A stretch of DNA of 64,000 nucleotides from Streptomyces sp. BV286 (GTDB taxonomy: Bacteria; Actinomycetota; Actinomycetes; Streptomycetales; Streptomycetaceae), in contig NZ_JAHRIB010000008.1 of assembly GCF_019090165.1 (NCBI RefSeq), positions 62,001-126,000 on the forward strand, read 5' to 3'. The stretch's first letter is position 1. Each line of letters begins with the position of its first letter. The notes beneath the pieces were generated by a model, which ran no database searches, was not told where the DNA came from, and saw nothing but the letters and a program-made list of their open reading frames with translations. Shown here piece after piece: positions 9,189 to 19,847 of this stretch. The position numbers and the translations under genes were made by a program.

Positions 9189-10352
9189 TCAGGCCACCCG
9201 CCGGGCCCCCGCGGACGGCACCGCGGGGAACACCCGCGGCGCGGTGTACCCCGCCGCGGCGAACGCCTCCTCGACCGCCTTGGTGACCGTGTCCGCGTCC
9301 GCGGCCTCGACCAGCACGACCGCCGAGCCCCCGAAACCGCCGCCCGTCATACGGGCCCCGAGAGCTCCGGCCTGGTTCGCCGTGGAGACGACGAGGTCCA
9401 GCTCCGGGCACGAGATGCGCAGGTCGTCGCGCAGCGAGGCGTGGCCGGCCGTCAGGACGGGCCCGATCGCGCGGACGTCGCCCGCGTCGAGGAGCGCGAT
9501 GACCTCCTCGACCCTGTGGTCGTCCGAGACCACGTGCCGCACGTACCGCCGTACCCGCTCGTCCGAGAGACGGGCGAGGGCCGCGTCGAGGTCCTCGTGG
9601 GGAAGGTCCCGCAGGAAGGGGACGCCGAGCTGTCGCGCGCCCTCCTCGCAGCCCTCCCGCCGCTCCGCGTACGCGCCGTCGCCCAGCGCGTGCTTCACCC
9701 GGCTGTCGACGACCAGCAGTTGCAGCCCCTGCGCCGGCAGGTCGAACGGGACCTGCCGGATCGACAGGTCGCGGCAGTCGAGGTGCAGGGCGTTGCCCTC
9801 CGTGCAGCAGGCGGACGCCGTCTGGTCCATGACCCCGCAGGGCACGCCCACGAAGTCGTTCTCCGCGCGCTGCGCGACGCGGGCCAGCTCGGGTCCGGTG
9901 AGCCCGAGGCCGAACAGGTCCGTCAGGGCCAGGGCCGTGACCACCTCCAGCGCCGCCGAGGAGGACAGGCCGGCGCCCGTCGGGACCGTCGACGCGAGGT
10001 GGATGTCCGCGCCGGTGACGGCGTGGCCCGCCTCGCGCAGGACCCACACGACACCCGCGGGGTAGGCCGCCCAGCTCGTGTTCGTCAGGGGCGCCAGCTC
10101 GTCGACGTGCAGTTCGACGACGGGGCCCTCGATGTCCGCCGAGTGGATGCGCAGGACGCCGTCGTCGCGTCGTGAGACCGCCGCGACCGCGGTGTGCGGC
10201 AGCGCGAGCGGCAGGACGAAGCCCTCGTTGAAGTCGGTGTACTCGCCGATCAGGTTGACCCGGCCGGGGGCCGCCCAGATCCCGTCGGGGGCCGTCCCGT
10301 ACAGCTTCTCGAAGCCGTCACGGACCTGCTGCTCCACCTGTTCTGCCGCCAC
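9189..10352 (-). CDS. galK: Galactokinase
   Basis: A GHMP kinase of 387 residues that phosphorylates alpha-D-galactose with ATP, the first committed step of the Leloir pathway. Signatures: GRVNLIGEYTDFNEGFVLP (galactose site), the ATP loop VPTGAGLSSSAALEV, and the C-terminal RMTGGGFGGSAVVLV. The GTG start (10352) shares one base with the galE stop (TAGTG), and AAGGAG in the galE tail serves as ribosome site. Third gene of the galTEK operon. Confidence 0.97.
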   Translation of the reverse strand: MAAEQVEQQVRDGFEKLYGTAPDGIWAAPGRVNLIGEYTDFNEGFVLPLALPHTAVAAVSRRDDGVLRIHSADIEGPVVELHVDELAPLTNTSWAAYPAGVVWVLREAGHAVTGADIHLASTVPTGAGLSSSAALEVVTALALTDLFGLGLTGPELARVAQRAENDFVGVPCGVMDQTASACCTEGNALHLDCRDLSIRQVPFDLPAQGLQLLVVDSRVKHALGDGAYAERREGCEEGARQLGVPFLRDLPHEDLDAALARLSDERVRRYVRHVVSDDHRVEEVIALLDAGDVRAIGPVLTAGHASLRDDLRISCPELDLVVSTANQAGALGARMTGGGFGGSAVVLVEAADADTVTKAVEEAFAAAGYTAPRVFPAVPSAGARRVA

Positions 10353-11341
10353 TACTGCTCCTTCGAGTTCGCGGTGTTCTGCTGCGCGACGTGCTGTGCG
10401 AACTCCCATGCGTCCGCGACGATTCCCGCGAGGTCCGCGCGGGACGGGTTCCAGCCGAGGCGCTCGCGGGCCGTGGCCGCGGAGGCGACGAGGACCGCCG
10501 GGTCGCCGGCCCTGCGCGGAGCCGCGACCTCGGGGATCGCGTGCCCGGTCACCTTGCGGACCGTCTCGACGACCTCGCGGACCGAGAAGCCGTTGCCGTT
10601 GCCGAGGTTGCAGATCAGGTGCTCGCCCGGCTGCGCGGCGGCGACCGCCAGCAGGTGCGCCTCCGCGAGGTCGGCCACGTGGATGTAGTCGCGGACGCAG
10701 GTGCCGTCCGGCGTCGGGTAGTCGTCGCCGTAGACGGAGATGGCGTCGCGGCGGCCCTGGGCGACCTGGAGGACGAGCGGGATGAGGTGCGACTCGGGGT
10801 CGTGCCGCTCACCGCAGGAGCCGTACGCGCCCGCCACGTTGAAGTAGCGCAGCGAGACGGCGGCCAGGCCGTGCGCGGCCGCCTCACCCGTGATCATGTG
10901 GTCGACGGCGAGCTTCGAGGCCCCGTAGGGGTTCGTCGGGGACGTCGGCGCGGTCTCGACGATCGGGGTCGTCTCCGGCTCGCCGTACGTCGCCGCCGTG
11001 GAGGAGAAGACCAGCTTGCGGACGCCCGTCTCGCGCATGGCGGCGAGCAGTGCCATCGTGCCGCCGACGTTGTTGTCCCAGTACTTCTCGGGCTTCACGA
11101 CCGACTCGCCGACCTGCGAGAACGCGGCGAAGTGCAGCACGGCGTCGAAGGAGTCGTCCAGCCACTTGGCGGCGTCGCGGATGTCGCCCTCGACGAACGA
11201 GGCGCCCGCCGGGACGCCCTCGCGGAATCCGGTGGAGAGGTTGTCGAGGACGGTCACCTCGTGGCCCGCCTCCAGCAGGTGCTGGGCGACCACACTGCCC
11301 ACATAGCCCGCACCGCCGGTGACCAGGTACTTCCCGCTCAT
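10352..11341 (-). CDS. galE: UDP-glucose 4-epimerase
   Basis: A 329-residue extended short-chain dehydrogenase that interconverts UDP-galactose and UDP-glucose. The N-terminal NAD motif [15 protein letters not shown], the active-site Ser/Thr region [11 protein letters not shown] and the catalytic Tyr-x-x-x-Lys in NPYGASK are all present, with [14 protein letters not shown] near the C-terminus. The ATG overlaps the galT stop (ATGA), and galK follows with a one-base overlap, so the three genes are translationally coupled. In S. lividans and S. coelicolor a second promoter inside the operon serves galE-galK; I could not place it here. Confidence 0.97.
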   Translation of the reverse strand: MSGKYLVTGGAGYVGSVVAQHLLEAGHEVTVLDNLSTGFREGVPAGASFVEGDIRDAAKWLDDSFDAVLHFAAFSQVGESVVKPEKYWDNNVGGTMALLAAMRETGVRKLVFSSTAATYGEPETTPIVETAPTSPTNPYGASKLAVDHMITGEAAAHGLAAVSLRYFNVAGAYGSCGERHDPESHLIPLVLQVAQGRRDAISVYGDDYPTPDGTCVRDYIHVADLAEAHLLAVAAAQPGEHLICNLGNGNGFSVREVVETVRKVTGHAIPEVAAPRRAGDPAVLVASAATARERLGWNPSRADLAGIVADAWEFAQHVAQQNTANSKEQ

Positions 11342-12399
11342 GAACTCGCTACCTCTCGCAGTCGCTGGGCCGCGGACTCCGGCGGCACGTCGTTGATGAA
11401 CACACTCATGCCGGACTCGGAACCCGCGAGGAACTTCAGCTTGCCGGACGTACGGCGGATGGTGAAAAGCTCGAGGTGGAGGGCGAAGTCCTCACGCACC
11501 ACACCGTCGAACTCCTCCAGCGTGCCGAACGGCGCCTGGTGCCAGGCCGAGATGTACGGCGTCGGAGGCTCACCTTCGCCGAAGATCCGGTCGAAGCGCC
11601 TCAACAGTTCCAGATAGACCTTGGGGAACTCTGTGCGCGCGTCCTCGTCGAGGCCCAGCAGGTCCGCGACCCGGCGGCGCGGGTAGAGGTGCACCTCGTA
11701 CGGCCAGTGCGCGGTGTACGGCACGAAGGCCACCCAGTGCTCGGTCTCCAGCACGACCCGCTCGCCGGCCAGCTCCCGCTCCAGCACGGCGTCGAAGAGG
11801 TTCTCCCCGCCCGTGGCCTCCTTGTGCGCCGCCAGCGAGCGGAGCATCAGGGCCGTCCGCGGCGTGGTGAAGGGGTACGCGTAGATCTGGCCGTGCGGGT
11901 GGCCGAGGGTCACGCCGATCTCGGCGCCGCGGTTCTCGAAGCAGAACACCTGCTCCACGGAGGGGAGGTTGGACAGCTCGGCCGTGCGGTCGGTCCACGC
12001 CTCCAGGACCAGGCCCGCCTGCTCCTCGGTGAGACCGGCGAAGGAGACGTCGTGGTCCGAGGTGAAGCAGACGACCTCGCACCGGCCGGAGTCCCCGGCC
12101 AGCGACGGGAAGCGGTTCTCGAACACCGCCACGTCGTACGAGGAGTCCGGGATCTCGCTGAGGCGGTCGCCCTCGGAGGGGCACAGCGGGCACTCGTCCG
12201 CCGGCGGGTGGTAGGTGCGGCCCTGCCGGTGCGAGGCGATGGCCACCGCGTCACCGAGGAGCGGGTCGCGCCGTACCTCCGAGGTGGTGACCGTCCGGTC
12301 GAGCGGGCGCCGGTCCACCGCGTCGCGCACCGTGTCGTCGCGCGAGTCGTAGTAGATGAGCTCGCGACCGTCGGCCAGCCGGGTCGAGGTCTTCTTCAC
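11338..12399 (-). CDS. galT: Galactose-1-phosphate uridylyltransferase
   Basis: 353 residues. It transfers UMP from UDP-glucose to galactose-1-phosphate. The nucleophilic histidine motif is [11 protein letters not shown], and the zinc-ligand pair CPLCP occurs earlier (about residues 70-75). The C-terminal HIT-like half contains [23 protein letters not shown]. It starts at GTG 12399 with GGGGAG nine bases upstream and is the first gene of galTEK. Confidence 0.97.
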   Translation of the reverse strand: MKKTSTRLADGRELIYYDSRDDTVRDAVDRRPLDRTVTTSEVRRDPLLGDAVAIASHRQGRTYHPPADECPLCPSEGDRLSEIPDSSYDVAVFENRFPSLAGDSGRCEVVCFTSDHDVSFAGLTEEQAGLVLEAWTDRTAELSNLPSVEQVFCFENRGAEIGVTLGHPHGQIYAYPFTTPRTALMLRSLAAHKEATGGENLFDAVLERELAGERVVLETEHWVAFVPYTAHWPYEVHLYPRRRVADLLGLDEDARTEFPKVYLELLRRFDRIFGEGEPPTPYISAWHQAPFGTLEEFDGVVREDFALHLELFTIRRTSGKLKFLAGSESGMSVFINDVPPESAAQRLREVASS

Positions 12400-12838
12400 G
12401 CCGGACTCCCCATCCGTACCCGATCAAACCAACAAACAGAACCGAACACATCAAACCACAAATCCCCACGCCCGTCATCACCACAACCAAACAAAGAACA
12501 CCACATGGGGTGGGTGGGGGTGTCGCGGTCTCCAGGGATCATCGCGAGGGTCGCCGGGACCACCGCTTCCGGCGCCGGCCGCGTGGACCGGGGCATGTCG
12601 GCAACGGTCGCAGGCATGCCGGGTCGGGTCGGAGCCCGACGCCGACCGGCCGAAGCGGGCACCACCGAACGGCGAACGAACAGCGCGAGGCCCCGCGGCC
12701 CGTGTCGGAGCACGCCTAAAGGTCGCCCAAAGGCGAGCGAGCGATCGCCCGCACCCTACGCCCGTCCGTTGCACCCGCCCCGTACACCCACCCCGTACGC
12801 CCGTCCCGCGGTGAACGGTCCACGCGGGGCGGCGTGCG
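12400..12838. promoter_or_regulatory. galTEK upstream region
   Basis: This 439-bp stretch holds no convincing gene. Its first hundred bases differ sharply from the surroundings: the plus strand is A/C-rich, so the galT-sense strand is T/G-rich with recurring TTTG and GGTTTGAT units (12423-12430 and 12450-12457). The well-studied galactose-inducible galP1 promoter of streptomycetes also lies directly upstream of galT and carries short repeated operator hexamers, so this is the likely counterpart. The remainder (12540-12838) is ordinary GC-rich spacer with a loose CCCGTAC repeat near 12775-12810. Confidence 0.55.
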
Positions 12839-13549
12839 CTAGGCCTCCTGCCCCGGCCCCGCTTCGGGCGCCGCGTGCGAAGGCACCGGGCCCGCCCGGT
12901 CGAGCAGGCCGGTCCGGGCCGCCAGCGCGGCGGCCTCCAGCCGGGACCCGACGCCCAGCTTCATCAGTACGCGCTGCACGTGGGTGCGCGCGGTGCTGGG
13001 AGCTATGCCCATGCCCGCCGCGATGAGCCGGGTGTCCTCGCCGTCGGCCACCCTCACCAGTACCTCCACCTCCCGCGGCGTCAGCATCTGGAGCAGCCGC
13101 TGGCCCTCGTCGTCGGGCTGCGCGGCCGGGTTGAGAAGCTCGCTGAAGGCACCCTGCAGGAGCTGGGGCGCCACGGCCGCCTCCCCCGCGCGGGCCTTCA
13201 TGATGGCCCGCTCGACCCCTTCTATCCGCTCGTCGTGCCGTACGTAACCGGAGGCACCGGCGGCGAACGCGGCGGCGATGCCCCGCGGGTTGGGCACCGG
13301 CCCGAGGACCAGCACCGCGACCTGAGGCCGCTCCCGCTTGATCTTCACGATCGGATCGAATATGCCCGGTTCGGCGGGCGAAGCCGTGCCCAGCAGGCAC
13401 ACCTCCGGCGCCCTGGTGATCACCAGCTCCGCCGCCCCCGCGGCGGGCGCGGCCGCTGCCAGCACCCGGTGCCCGCGCAGCTTCAGGGCCGAGGCCAGCG
13501 CCTCGGCGAGCAGTCGGTGGTCGTCGACCACCATGAGCCGCACTCCCAT
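12839..13549 (-). CDS. LuxR-type regulator with atypical receiver domain
   Basis: 236 residues. The C-terminal HTH (LTPREVEVLVRVADGEDTRLIAAGMGIAPSTARTHVQRVLMKLGV) is canonical. The N-terminal domain looks like a receiver (MGVRLMVVDDHRLLAEALASAL), but the strand that should end in the phospho-acceptor reads PEVCLLGTASPAEPG, with Gly at position 54 in place of Asp, and the conserved Lys region is also altered. It is therefore probably phosphorylation-independent, controlled by ligand, partner or level. It resembles the regulator at 7663-8430, with which it brackets the GNAT-gal region. ATG 13549 follows a G-rich ribosome site. Confidence 0.85.
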   Translation of the reverse strand: MGVRLMVVDDHRLLAEALASALKLRGHRVLAAAAPAAGAAELVITRAPEVCLLGTASPAEPGIFDPIVKIKRERPQVAVLVLGPVPNPRGIAAAFAAGASGYVRHDERIEGVERAIMKARAGEAAVAPQLLQGAFSELLNPAAQPDDEGQRLLQMLTPREVEVLVRVADGEDTRLIAAGMGIAPSTARTHVQRVLMKLGVGSRLEAAALAARTGLLDRAGPVPSHAAPEAGPGQEA

Positions 13550-13803
13550 CGAGCCCAACCCCCCAGTCCCCCCACGGTTCCCCACTGGAAACCCCATGGA
13601 ATCGGAGCCCCCCGGCTCTCCATCCCCCGGAAGCTACACGCTTGTTCGACGTTGCGCTTCCCCTACTGGAGAGAAGTGCCCCGGATTACCGAAATTCCTC
13701 GCATTCGCGAGTGATGGGGGGTACGAGAACGACTCCGCCCCTGAGCAGGGACGGAGCCGTGATCGACGGACGAACGCCTGATCGGCGCGCGCCTCGGGCG
13801 GGA

Positions 13804-15645
13804 CTACCGGGCGCCGAACCCGATCGCCGCGTAGTCCTTCTCGTCGGCGGAGTACGGGGCGCTGATCAGATCCTCGGCCATGAAGAGCCGGCCGCCGGTG
13901 TACCGCATCTCCGAGGACTTCGGCACCATGCCGCTGATGGCGCTGCGGACCTGGTCGGTGGCCGGGGTCTCCAGGAGCTTGGTCTCCTTGAAGGACTTGC
14001 CGTCGATGGAGACGACCTGCGAACCCTTGTCGTAGGGGCCGTTCTTGTACGCGATGACGTTGCTGCCGTCCATCCGGATCGGGAAGATCTCGTAGCCCTC
14101 GCCGGCGTCGGCCCGGTCGCTCGTGGGCTTGCCCGTGGCCAGCGAGAAGGACACGATCTCGTTGACCCTGCTGTACTGCTTGGCGCCCTCGTGCTGCTTG
14201 GTCGGCACGTACAGCTTGTCGTTGCCGACCGCGATGGCCTTGCAGTCGTGGACGGCGTTCACACCGCAGTCGTGCTCGTACTTGCCGTCCTCCAGCGTGA
14301 TCTTCGCGCGCAGCTTGCCGCTGTCGTCCAGCGAGAAGACGTCCGTCGCGCCGGACGCGGTGATCTCGCCCGAGTCCACGCCGAAGACGACCGGCTTGGT
14401 GGAGATGACCTTGGCGTTGTCGATGCCGTCGGGGAGCTTGTAGCTCCACTTGACGGTGCCCGACTTCGGGTCCAGCTTCTGGACCTCGTACTTCTCGTTG
14501 CCGTAGTCACCGCACTTGCGGACGGCGACCAGCTGCTCGCCGCCGGCGTAGCCGACGTCCTCGCAGCTGCCGACCTTCGGCTGCCACAGGATCTTGCCGT
14601 TGCTGATGTCGAAGGCGGCGCCGCCGTTGAGGCCGGAGCCCGCCGCGACGGTCGTGCCGGTGATGCTGACTTCCTTGAAGGCCGTCTTCTCACCGCCGCC
14701 CGGAGCGACGGACTTCGTCCAGAGCTCCTTGCCGGTGTCCAGGTCGAAGGCGGTGACCTCGGTGCAGTCCGGGTACGGGTTGGCCTTGGTGCGCTTGGCG
14801 TCCTCGGCGACCACCACGGCGACGCCGTCCTTGGTGATCTCGGGGGACCCGGCGCAGGTCAGACCGGAGAGCGGCAGCGTCCAGGACTCCTTGCCGCTGT
14901 CCGGGTCGTAGCCGACGACCTCGCTGACGCCCGACTTGGCGTACACCTTGTCCGTCAGCCAGGAGCCCGCGACGCTCCAGACGTCCTTCTTGGGGACCTC
15001 GGCCGCCGGGACCTGGAAGAGGACCTTGGCGCTGGTGCTGGACGGCACCTTCTCCGTGCCGCCGCCTCCGCCGGCCTCCTCGCCTCCGTCGCTGTCGTTC
15101 TTGCCCTCGGTGCCGCCGGGGCCCGCGGACGTGTCCTTGTCGTCGCCCTTGTCGGACGACTTCGCGTACATGACGCCGCCGCCGACGATGAGCGCGATCG
15201 CCACGACGGCCGCGACGATGATGGCCGCCTGGGCGTTGAGCTTCCGCTTGCCCTGCGGAGCCTGTGGCTGCATCGGCATGGTGCTCGGCTGCGGGTAGCC
15301 GTACGGGGGCTGCTGCCCCGGATAGCCGTAGCCGGGCTGAGTGGGCTGCTGACCCGGGTAGCCGTAGCCGGGCTGGGCCGGCGGCTGCTGCGGAGCCCCG
15401 GGGCCCTGCGGATATCCGTACGGCTGCTGCGGCGGGCCGGCCGGCGCGGCCGGGGGCGGTGTCTGGGGCGCCTGCGGCGGGGCCTGCGGATAGCCGTAGC
15501 CCGGCTGCGGCTGCTGCGGGGGCCCGGCGGGCGGACCGGGCGGTGGTGTGGGCGGGCCGAACCCGCCCGGAGGCGGGTCCTGCGGGGCGCCGAAACCGCC
15601 TCCCTGGGGCGGCTGGTTGGGCGGCGGGGGCGGCGGCTGGCTCAT
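13804..15645 (-). CDS. Membrane-anchored PQQ-like beta-propeller protein (copy 1)
   Basis: 613 residues in three parts. Residues 1-132 are a low-complexity cytoplasmic tail of Pro, Gln, Gly and Tyr with repeated GYGYPGQQP units. Residues 138-161 form one membrane helix (AAIIVAAVVAIALIVGGGVMYA). The rest is extracellular: an acidic/Gly linker, then strands of the type GKESWTLPL, GKELWTKSV, GKILWQPKV and GTVKWSYKL, spaced like blades of a PQQ-like propeller. Four Cys residues in the blades could form disulphides. No enzyme motif is seen. The topology resembles the sensor part of AfsK-like kinases without the kinase. It lies 88 bp downstream of a paralogue on the same strand. Confidence 0.85.
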   Translation of the reverse strand: MSQPPPPPPNQPPQGGGFGAPQDPPPGGFGPPTPPPGPPAGPPQQPQPGYGYPQAPPQAPQTPPPAAPAGPPQQPYGYPQGPGAPQQPPAQPGYGYPGQQPTQPGYGYPGQQPPYGYPQPSTMPMQPQAPQGKRKLNAQAAIIVAAVVAIALIVGGGVMYAKSSDKGDDKDTSAGPGGTEGKNDSDGGEEAGGGGGTEKVPSSTSAKVLFQVPAAEVPKKDVWSVAGSWLTDKVYAKSGVSEVVGYDPDSGKESWTLPLSGLTCAGSPEITKDGVAVVVAEDAKRTKANPYPDCTEVTAFDLDTGKELWTKSVAPGGGEKTAFKEVSITGTTVAAGSGLNGGAAFDISNGKILWQPKVGSCEDVGYAGGEQLVAVRKCGDYGNEKYEVQKLDPKSGTVKWSYKLPDGIDNAKVISTKPVVFGVDSGEITASGATDVFSLDDSGKLRAKITLEDGKYEHDCGVNAVHDCKAIAVGNDKLYVPTKQHEGAKQYSRVNEIVSFSLATGKPTSDRADAGEGYEIFPIRMDGSNVIAYKNGPYDKGSQVVSIDGKSFKETKLLETPATDQVRSAISGMVPKSSEMRYTGGRLFMAEDLISAPYSADEKDYAAIGFGAR

Positions 15646-15733
15646 GGCGTGAGTACCTCGGATGCGAAGGGGACGGAGGTCGGATGGGCGGGCACGCGGC
15701 GTGCGCGAAGGGGAGGAGGAAGAGCGGGCCCGG

Positions 15734-17563
15734 TCACTTGCCGTAGGCCAGCATCAACTTCTCCTTCGACTCGTCGTTGCCCGTCAGCCGGGTGGTGGAG
15801 AGGAAGAAGCGCCCGTCCACGTAGTCGACGGCCTTCGAGAAGAAACCGTTCTCGATGTCCGCCGCACCCTGCGGGTTCTGCAGCAGCGTCTTCGGTGTGT
15901 GCGAGCCGCCGCCGGTCGGGATCGAGACGATCCGCCCGCCCGCGTCGTACGAGGGCTGCACGTACGCGACGAGGTTCGTGCCGTCCAGCTTCAGCGGCAC
16001 CATCGACTCGGCCGCCGGGGACTTGGCGCGCCACTTCTCCTTGCCGGTGTCCAGGCTGACCGCGACGATCTCGTTGGCGCCGCTCTTCGCCTCGGTCGGC
16101 AGATAGAGGGTGTCGGCGTCGGCCGTCACGCCCTCACAGCCCTGGAGGTCGCGCGAGAGGATCGCCCAGCCGCACTCCGGCGCGAACGACTCGTCCACGT
16201 CGAGCTGCGAACGGGCCGTGCCGTCGTTCTTCAGCGCGGTGACGTTCCACTGCTTCTTGTCCGCGTTGGTGAGGTAGAGGACGACCGGATCGACGGAGTA
16301 GGCGCGCTCGACGCGCCAGCCCTTGGGGATCTTCTTGGTCCACTTGGTCTTGCCGGTCTTCGGGTCGAGCTCCTGCACCTCGTCGTGCTCGTCGTCGCCG
16401 CCCGCGCCGCAGGAGGCGACGGAGAGCAGCCTGGAGCCACCGGTGAACGCCGACGGGAAGCAGGCGGAACCATACTTCTTCTTGTCGAAGAGCTTGTCGC
16501 CGCTGTCCGTGTCGTAGCCGACGCCGGACATGGAGCGGCCGACCATCAGGGTGTCCCCGACGATGTTCAGGCTGAGGGTGAGGGAGCTGTCGAACAGGTC
16601 CCCCTCCGGGATCTCCTTGGTCCAGCCCTTCTTACCGGTCGCGAGGTCGACCTCCACGAGCTGGTTGCACTCGGCGGCGTCCTTGGTGCCTTCCTTGTAC
16701 GCCACGAAGACCCTGTCGTCGGAGGTCTTCTGCTGGGAGGCGGCACAGATCGGCTGCGGGAAGGTGATCGCGGGCCAGCTGACCTCGCCGTCACCGACGT
16801 TGTAGGCGAAGAGCTGCTTGTACGCGGCCTTCGCGGCGACCTTGTCCGTGATCCACATGCCGGGGGCGTCGGCTCCGGAACCGGGGGCGTCGGGCGCCTC
16901 CTTGTACCAGAGCACCTTCGACTCGCCCGCCTGGCGGCCCTCGTTGAGGTCCTCGGTCCCGGCGTTGCCGTCGCCGTCGCCGTCACCGGGGTTGACCGGC
17001 GCGTCCGAGCCGGAGGGCTTGGCGTCCTGGCTCTTGTCGGCGACAGGCTTCTTCTTGTCGTCGTCGCCGCTGCCGGAGACGGCCCACACGGTGCCGCCGA
17101 TGACGAGCACCGCGGCCAGCGCCGCCCCGATGATCACGGCGGGCTTCCCCTTGAAGGGGCTGCGCGAGCCGCCCCCCGGCGGGGTGCCGGGTCCGCCCGG
17201 GAACTGCGGCTGCGTCGGGTACCCGTATCCGGGCTGCTGTCCGTAGGGCCCCGGCTGCTGCGGCTGTCCGTACGGGCCGGGCTGGGTGTACGGGCCCGGC
17301 TGCTGGCCGTAGGGCCCCTGCGGCGCGTACGGCCCGGGCTGCTGCGGCTGGCCGTACGGGCCCGGCTGCTGCGGGTAGCCGTAACCGGGTCCCGGCGGGG
17401 TCTGTGGAGCACCCTGCGGGGGCGGCGGGGCCGCCGGTGGCTGGGCGGGCGGCGCGGGCGTGGCCGCCGGCGGGTCCTGCGGCGGGCCGAAGCCACCCTG
17501 CGGCGGCTGGTCCTGCGGCGCTCCGAACCCGCCCTGCGGCGGCTCCTTGGGCGGCTGAGTCAT
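15734..17563 (-). CDS. Membrane-anchored PQQ-like beta-propeller protein (copy 2)
   Basis: 609 residues with the same plan as the downstream neighbour. There is a Pro/Gln/Gly/Tyr-rich cytoplasmic tail (about 1-135, units such as GPYGQPQQP), one helix (AVIIGAALAAVLVIGGTVWAV, about 145-165), a charged linker and an extracellular propeller with the recurring strand G-K-x-x-W-T-K. The two proteins match best in the tail, helix and blade motifs and diverge in between, indicating an old tandem duplication. ATG 17563 is preferred (GAGGGGG nine bases upstream) over the first in-frame ATG at 17584. Function unknown; both could be exposed scaffold or sensor proteins. Confidence 0.84.
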   Translation of the reverse strand: MTQPPKEPPQGGFGAPQDQPPQGGFGPPQDPPAATPAPPAQPPAAPPPPQGAPQTPPGPGYGYPQQPGPYGQPQQPGPYAPQGPYGQQPGPYTQPGPYGQPQQPGPYGQQPGYGYPTQPQFPGGPGTPPGGGSRSPFKGKPAVIIGAALAAVLVIGGTVWAVSGSGDDDKKKPVADKSQDAKPSGSDAPVNPGDGDGDGNAGTEDLNEGRQAGESKVLWYKEAPDAPGSGADAPGMWITDKVAAKAAYKQLFAYNVGDGEVSWPAITFPQPICAASQQKTSDDRVFVAYKEGTKDAAECNQLVEVDLATGKKGWTKEIPEGDLFDSSLTLSLNIVGDTLMVGRSMSGVGYDTDSGDKLFDKKKYGSACFPSAFTGGSRLLSVASCGAGGDDEHDEVQELDPKTGKTKWTKKIPKGWRVERAYSVDPVVLYLTNADKKQWNVTALKNDGTARSQLDVDESFAPECGWAILSRDLQGCEGVTADADTLYLPTEAKSGANEIVAVSLDTGKEKWRAKSPAAESMVPLKLDGTNLVAYVQPSYDAGGRIVSIPTGGGSHTPKTLLQNPQGAADIENGFFSKAVDYVDGRFFLSTTRLTGNDESKEKLMLAYGK

Positions 17564-17704
17564 CAGCGCGTTCCCCCTCTTCACTGATTTTTAGCCATGC
17601 CCTGCAGTACGCACCGCACCAGGCGATGCACTCACAGTGGTTGTCAGACGGCCTGGGACTGTTCTCAGACGGCTCTTTCTATCACCCTGCGGCATTCGAA
17701 CAGC

Positions 17705-17742
17705 GGGCCGGTTCTCCCCTGTTCCCAAGGGAGGACCGGCCC
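17705..17742 (-). terminator. Terminator after ABC-F gene
   Basis: A 14-bp stem (17705-17718 with 17729-17742, one G-T pair) with a 10-nt loop begins 34 bases past the ABC-F stop in the direction of transcription. It separates that gene from the propeller gene that follows on the same strand. Confidence 0.75.
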
Positions 17743-17775
17743 GTGATGCCCTCGTTACGCTCCTTCACGCGCTCT

Positions 17776-19575
<1,800 letters not shown>

Positions 19576-19677
19576 CGCACTCCTGACAAGGGGGATCGAT
19601 CGACCTTCCAGAGTAGTCGTCCGGAAAGGTGATCCTTTCAACGGCCCAAAACGGACCAGCGCCCCCGTCGAGGGGCA

Positions 19678-19695
19678 GCGCCCCGACAGGGGCGC
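19678..19695. repeat. Short hairpin leading into dispersed repeat copy 1
   Basis: GCGCCCC-GACA-GGGGCGC folds into a 7-bp stem directly abutting copy 1 of the dispersed repeat; its right arm is the first part of that repeat. Confidence 0.5.
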
Positions 19696-19716
19696 GGGGA
19701 ACTTCGCGAACAAGCC
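19689..19716 (+). repeat. Dispersed intergenic repeat, copy 1
   Basis: The 27-base core, running GGGGCGCGGGGAACTKCGCG then AMCARGCC, appears here with three substitutions, between ispE and the ABC-F gene. It has two further copies in the window. I know closely similar sequences as very common intergenic repeats in streptomycete genomes, of unknown role. Confidence 0.7.
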
Positions 19717-19736
19717 GGCGCCGCAGGCGCCTTTCA

Positions 19737-19763
19737 GGGGCGCGGGGAACTGCGCGACCAGCC
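19737..19763 (+). repeat. Dispersed intergenic repeat, copy 2
   Basis: The core is identical to copy 3 at 47670-47696 and lies 48 bases after copy 1 in the same orientation. Both copies here follow a short C-rich or CAGG lead-in. They lie beyond the ispE stop codon and ahead of the ABC-F start. Confidence 0.75.
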
Positions 19764-19847
19764 CCCACCGACCCGCACCCGGAAACAAACCCCGCGCCGC
19801 AGGCACCGCACACCGCACAGAACAGCGGGCGCCGGCCACGGCTCCGG

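Noticed and set aside
12396..12774. Small ORFs in the gal upstream region
   Set aside because: Overlapping Arg/Pro-rich frames on both strands without ribosome sites; the region is better explained as promoter plus spacer.
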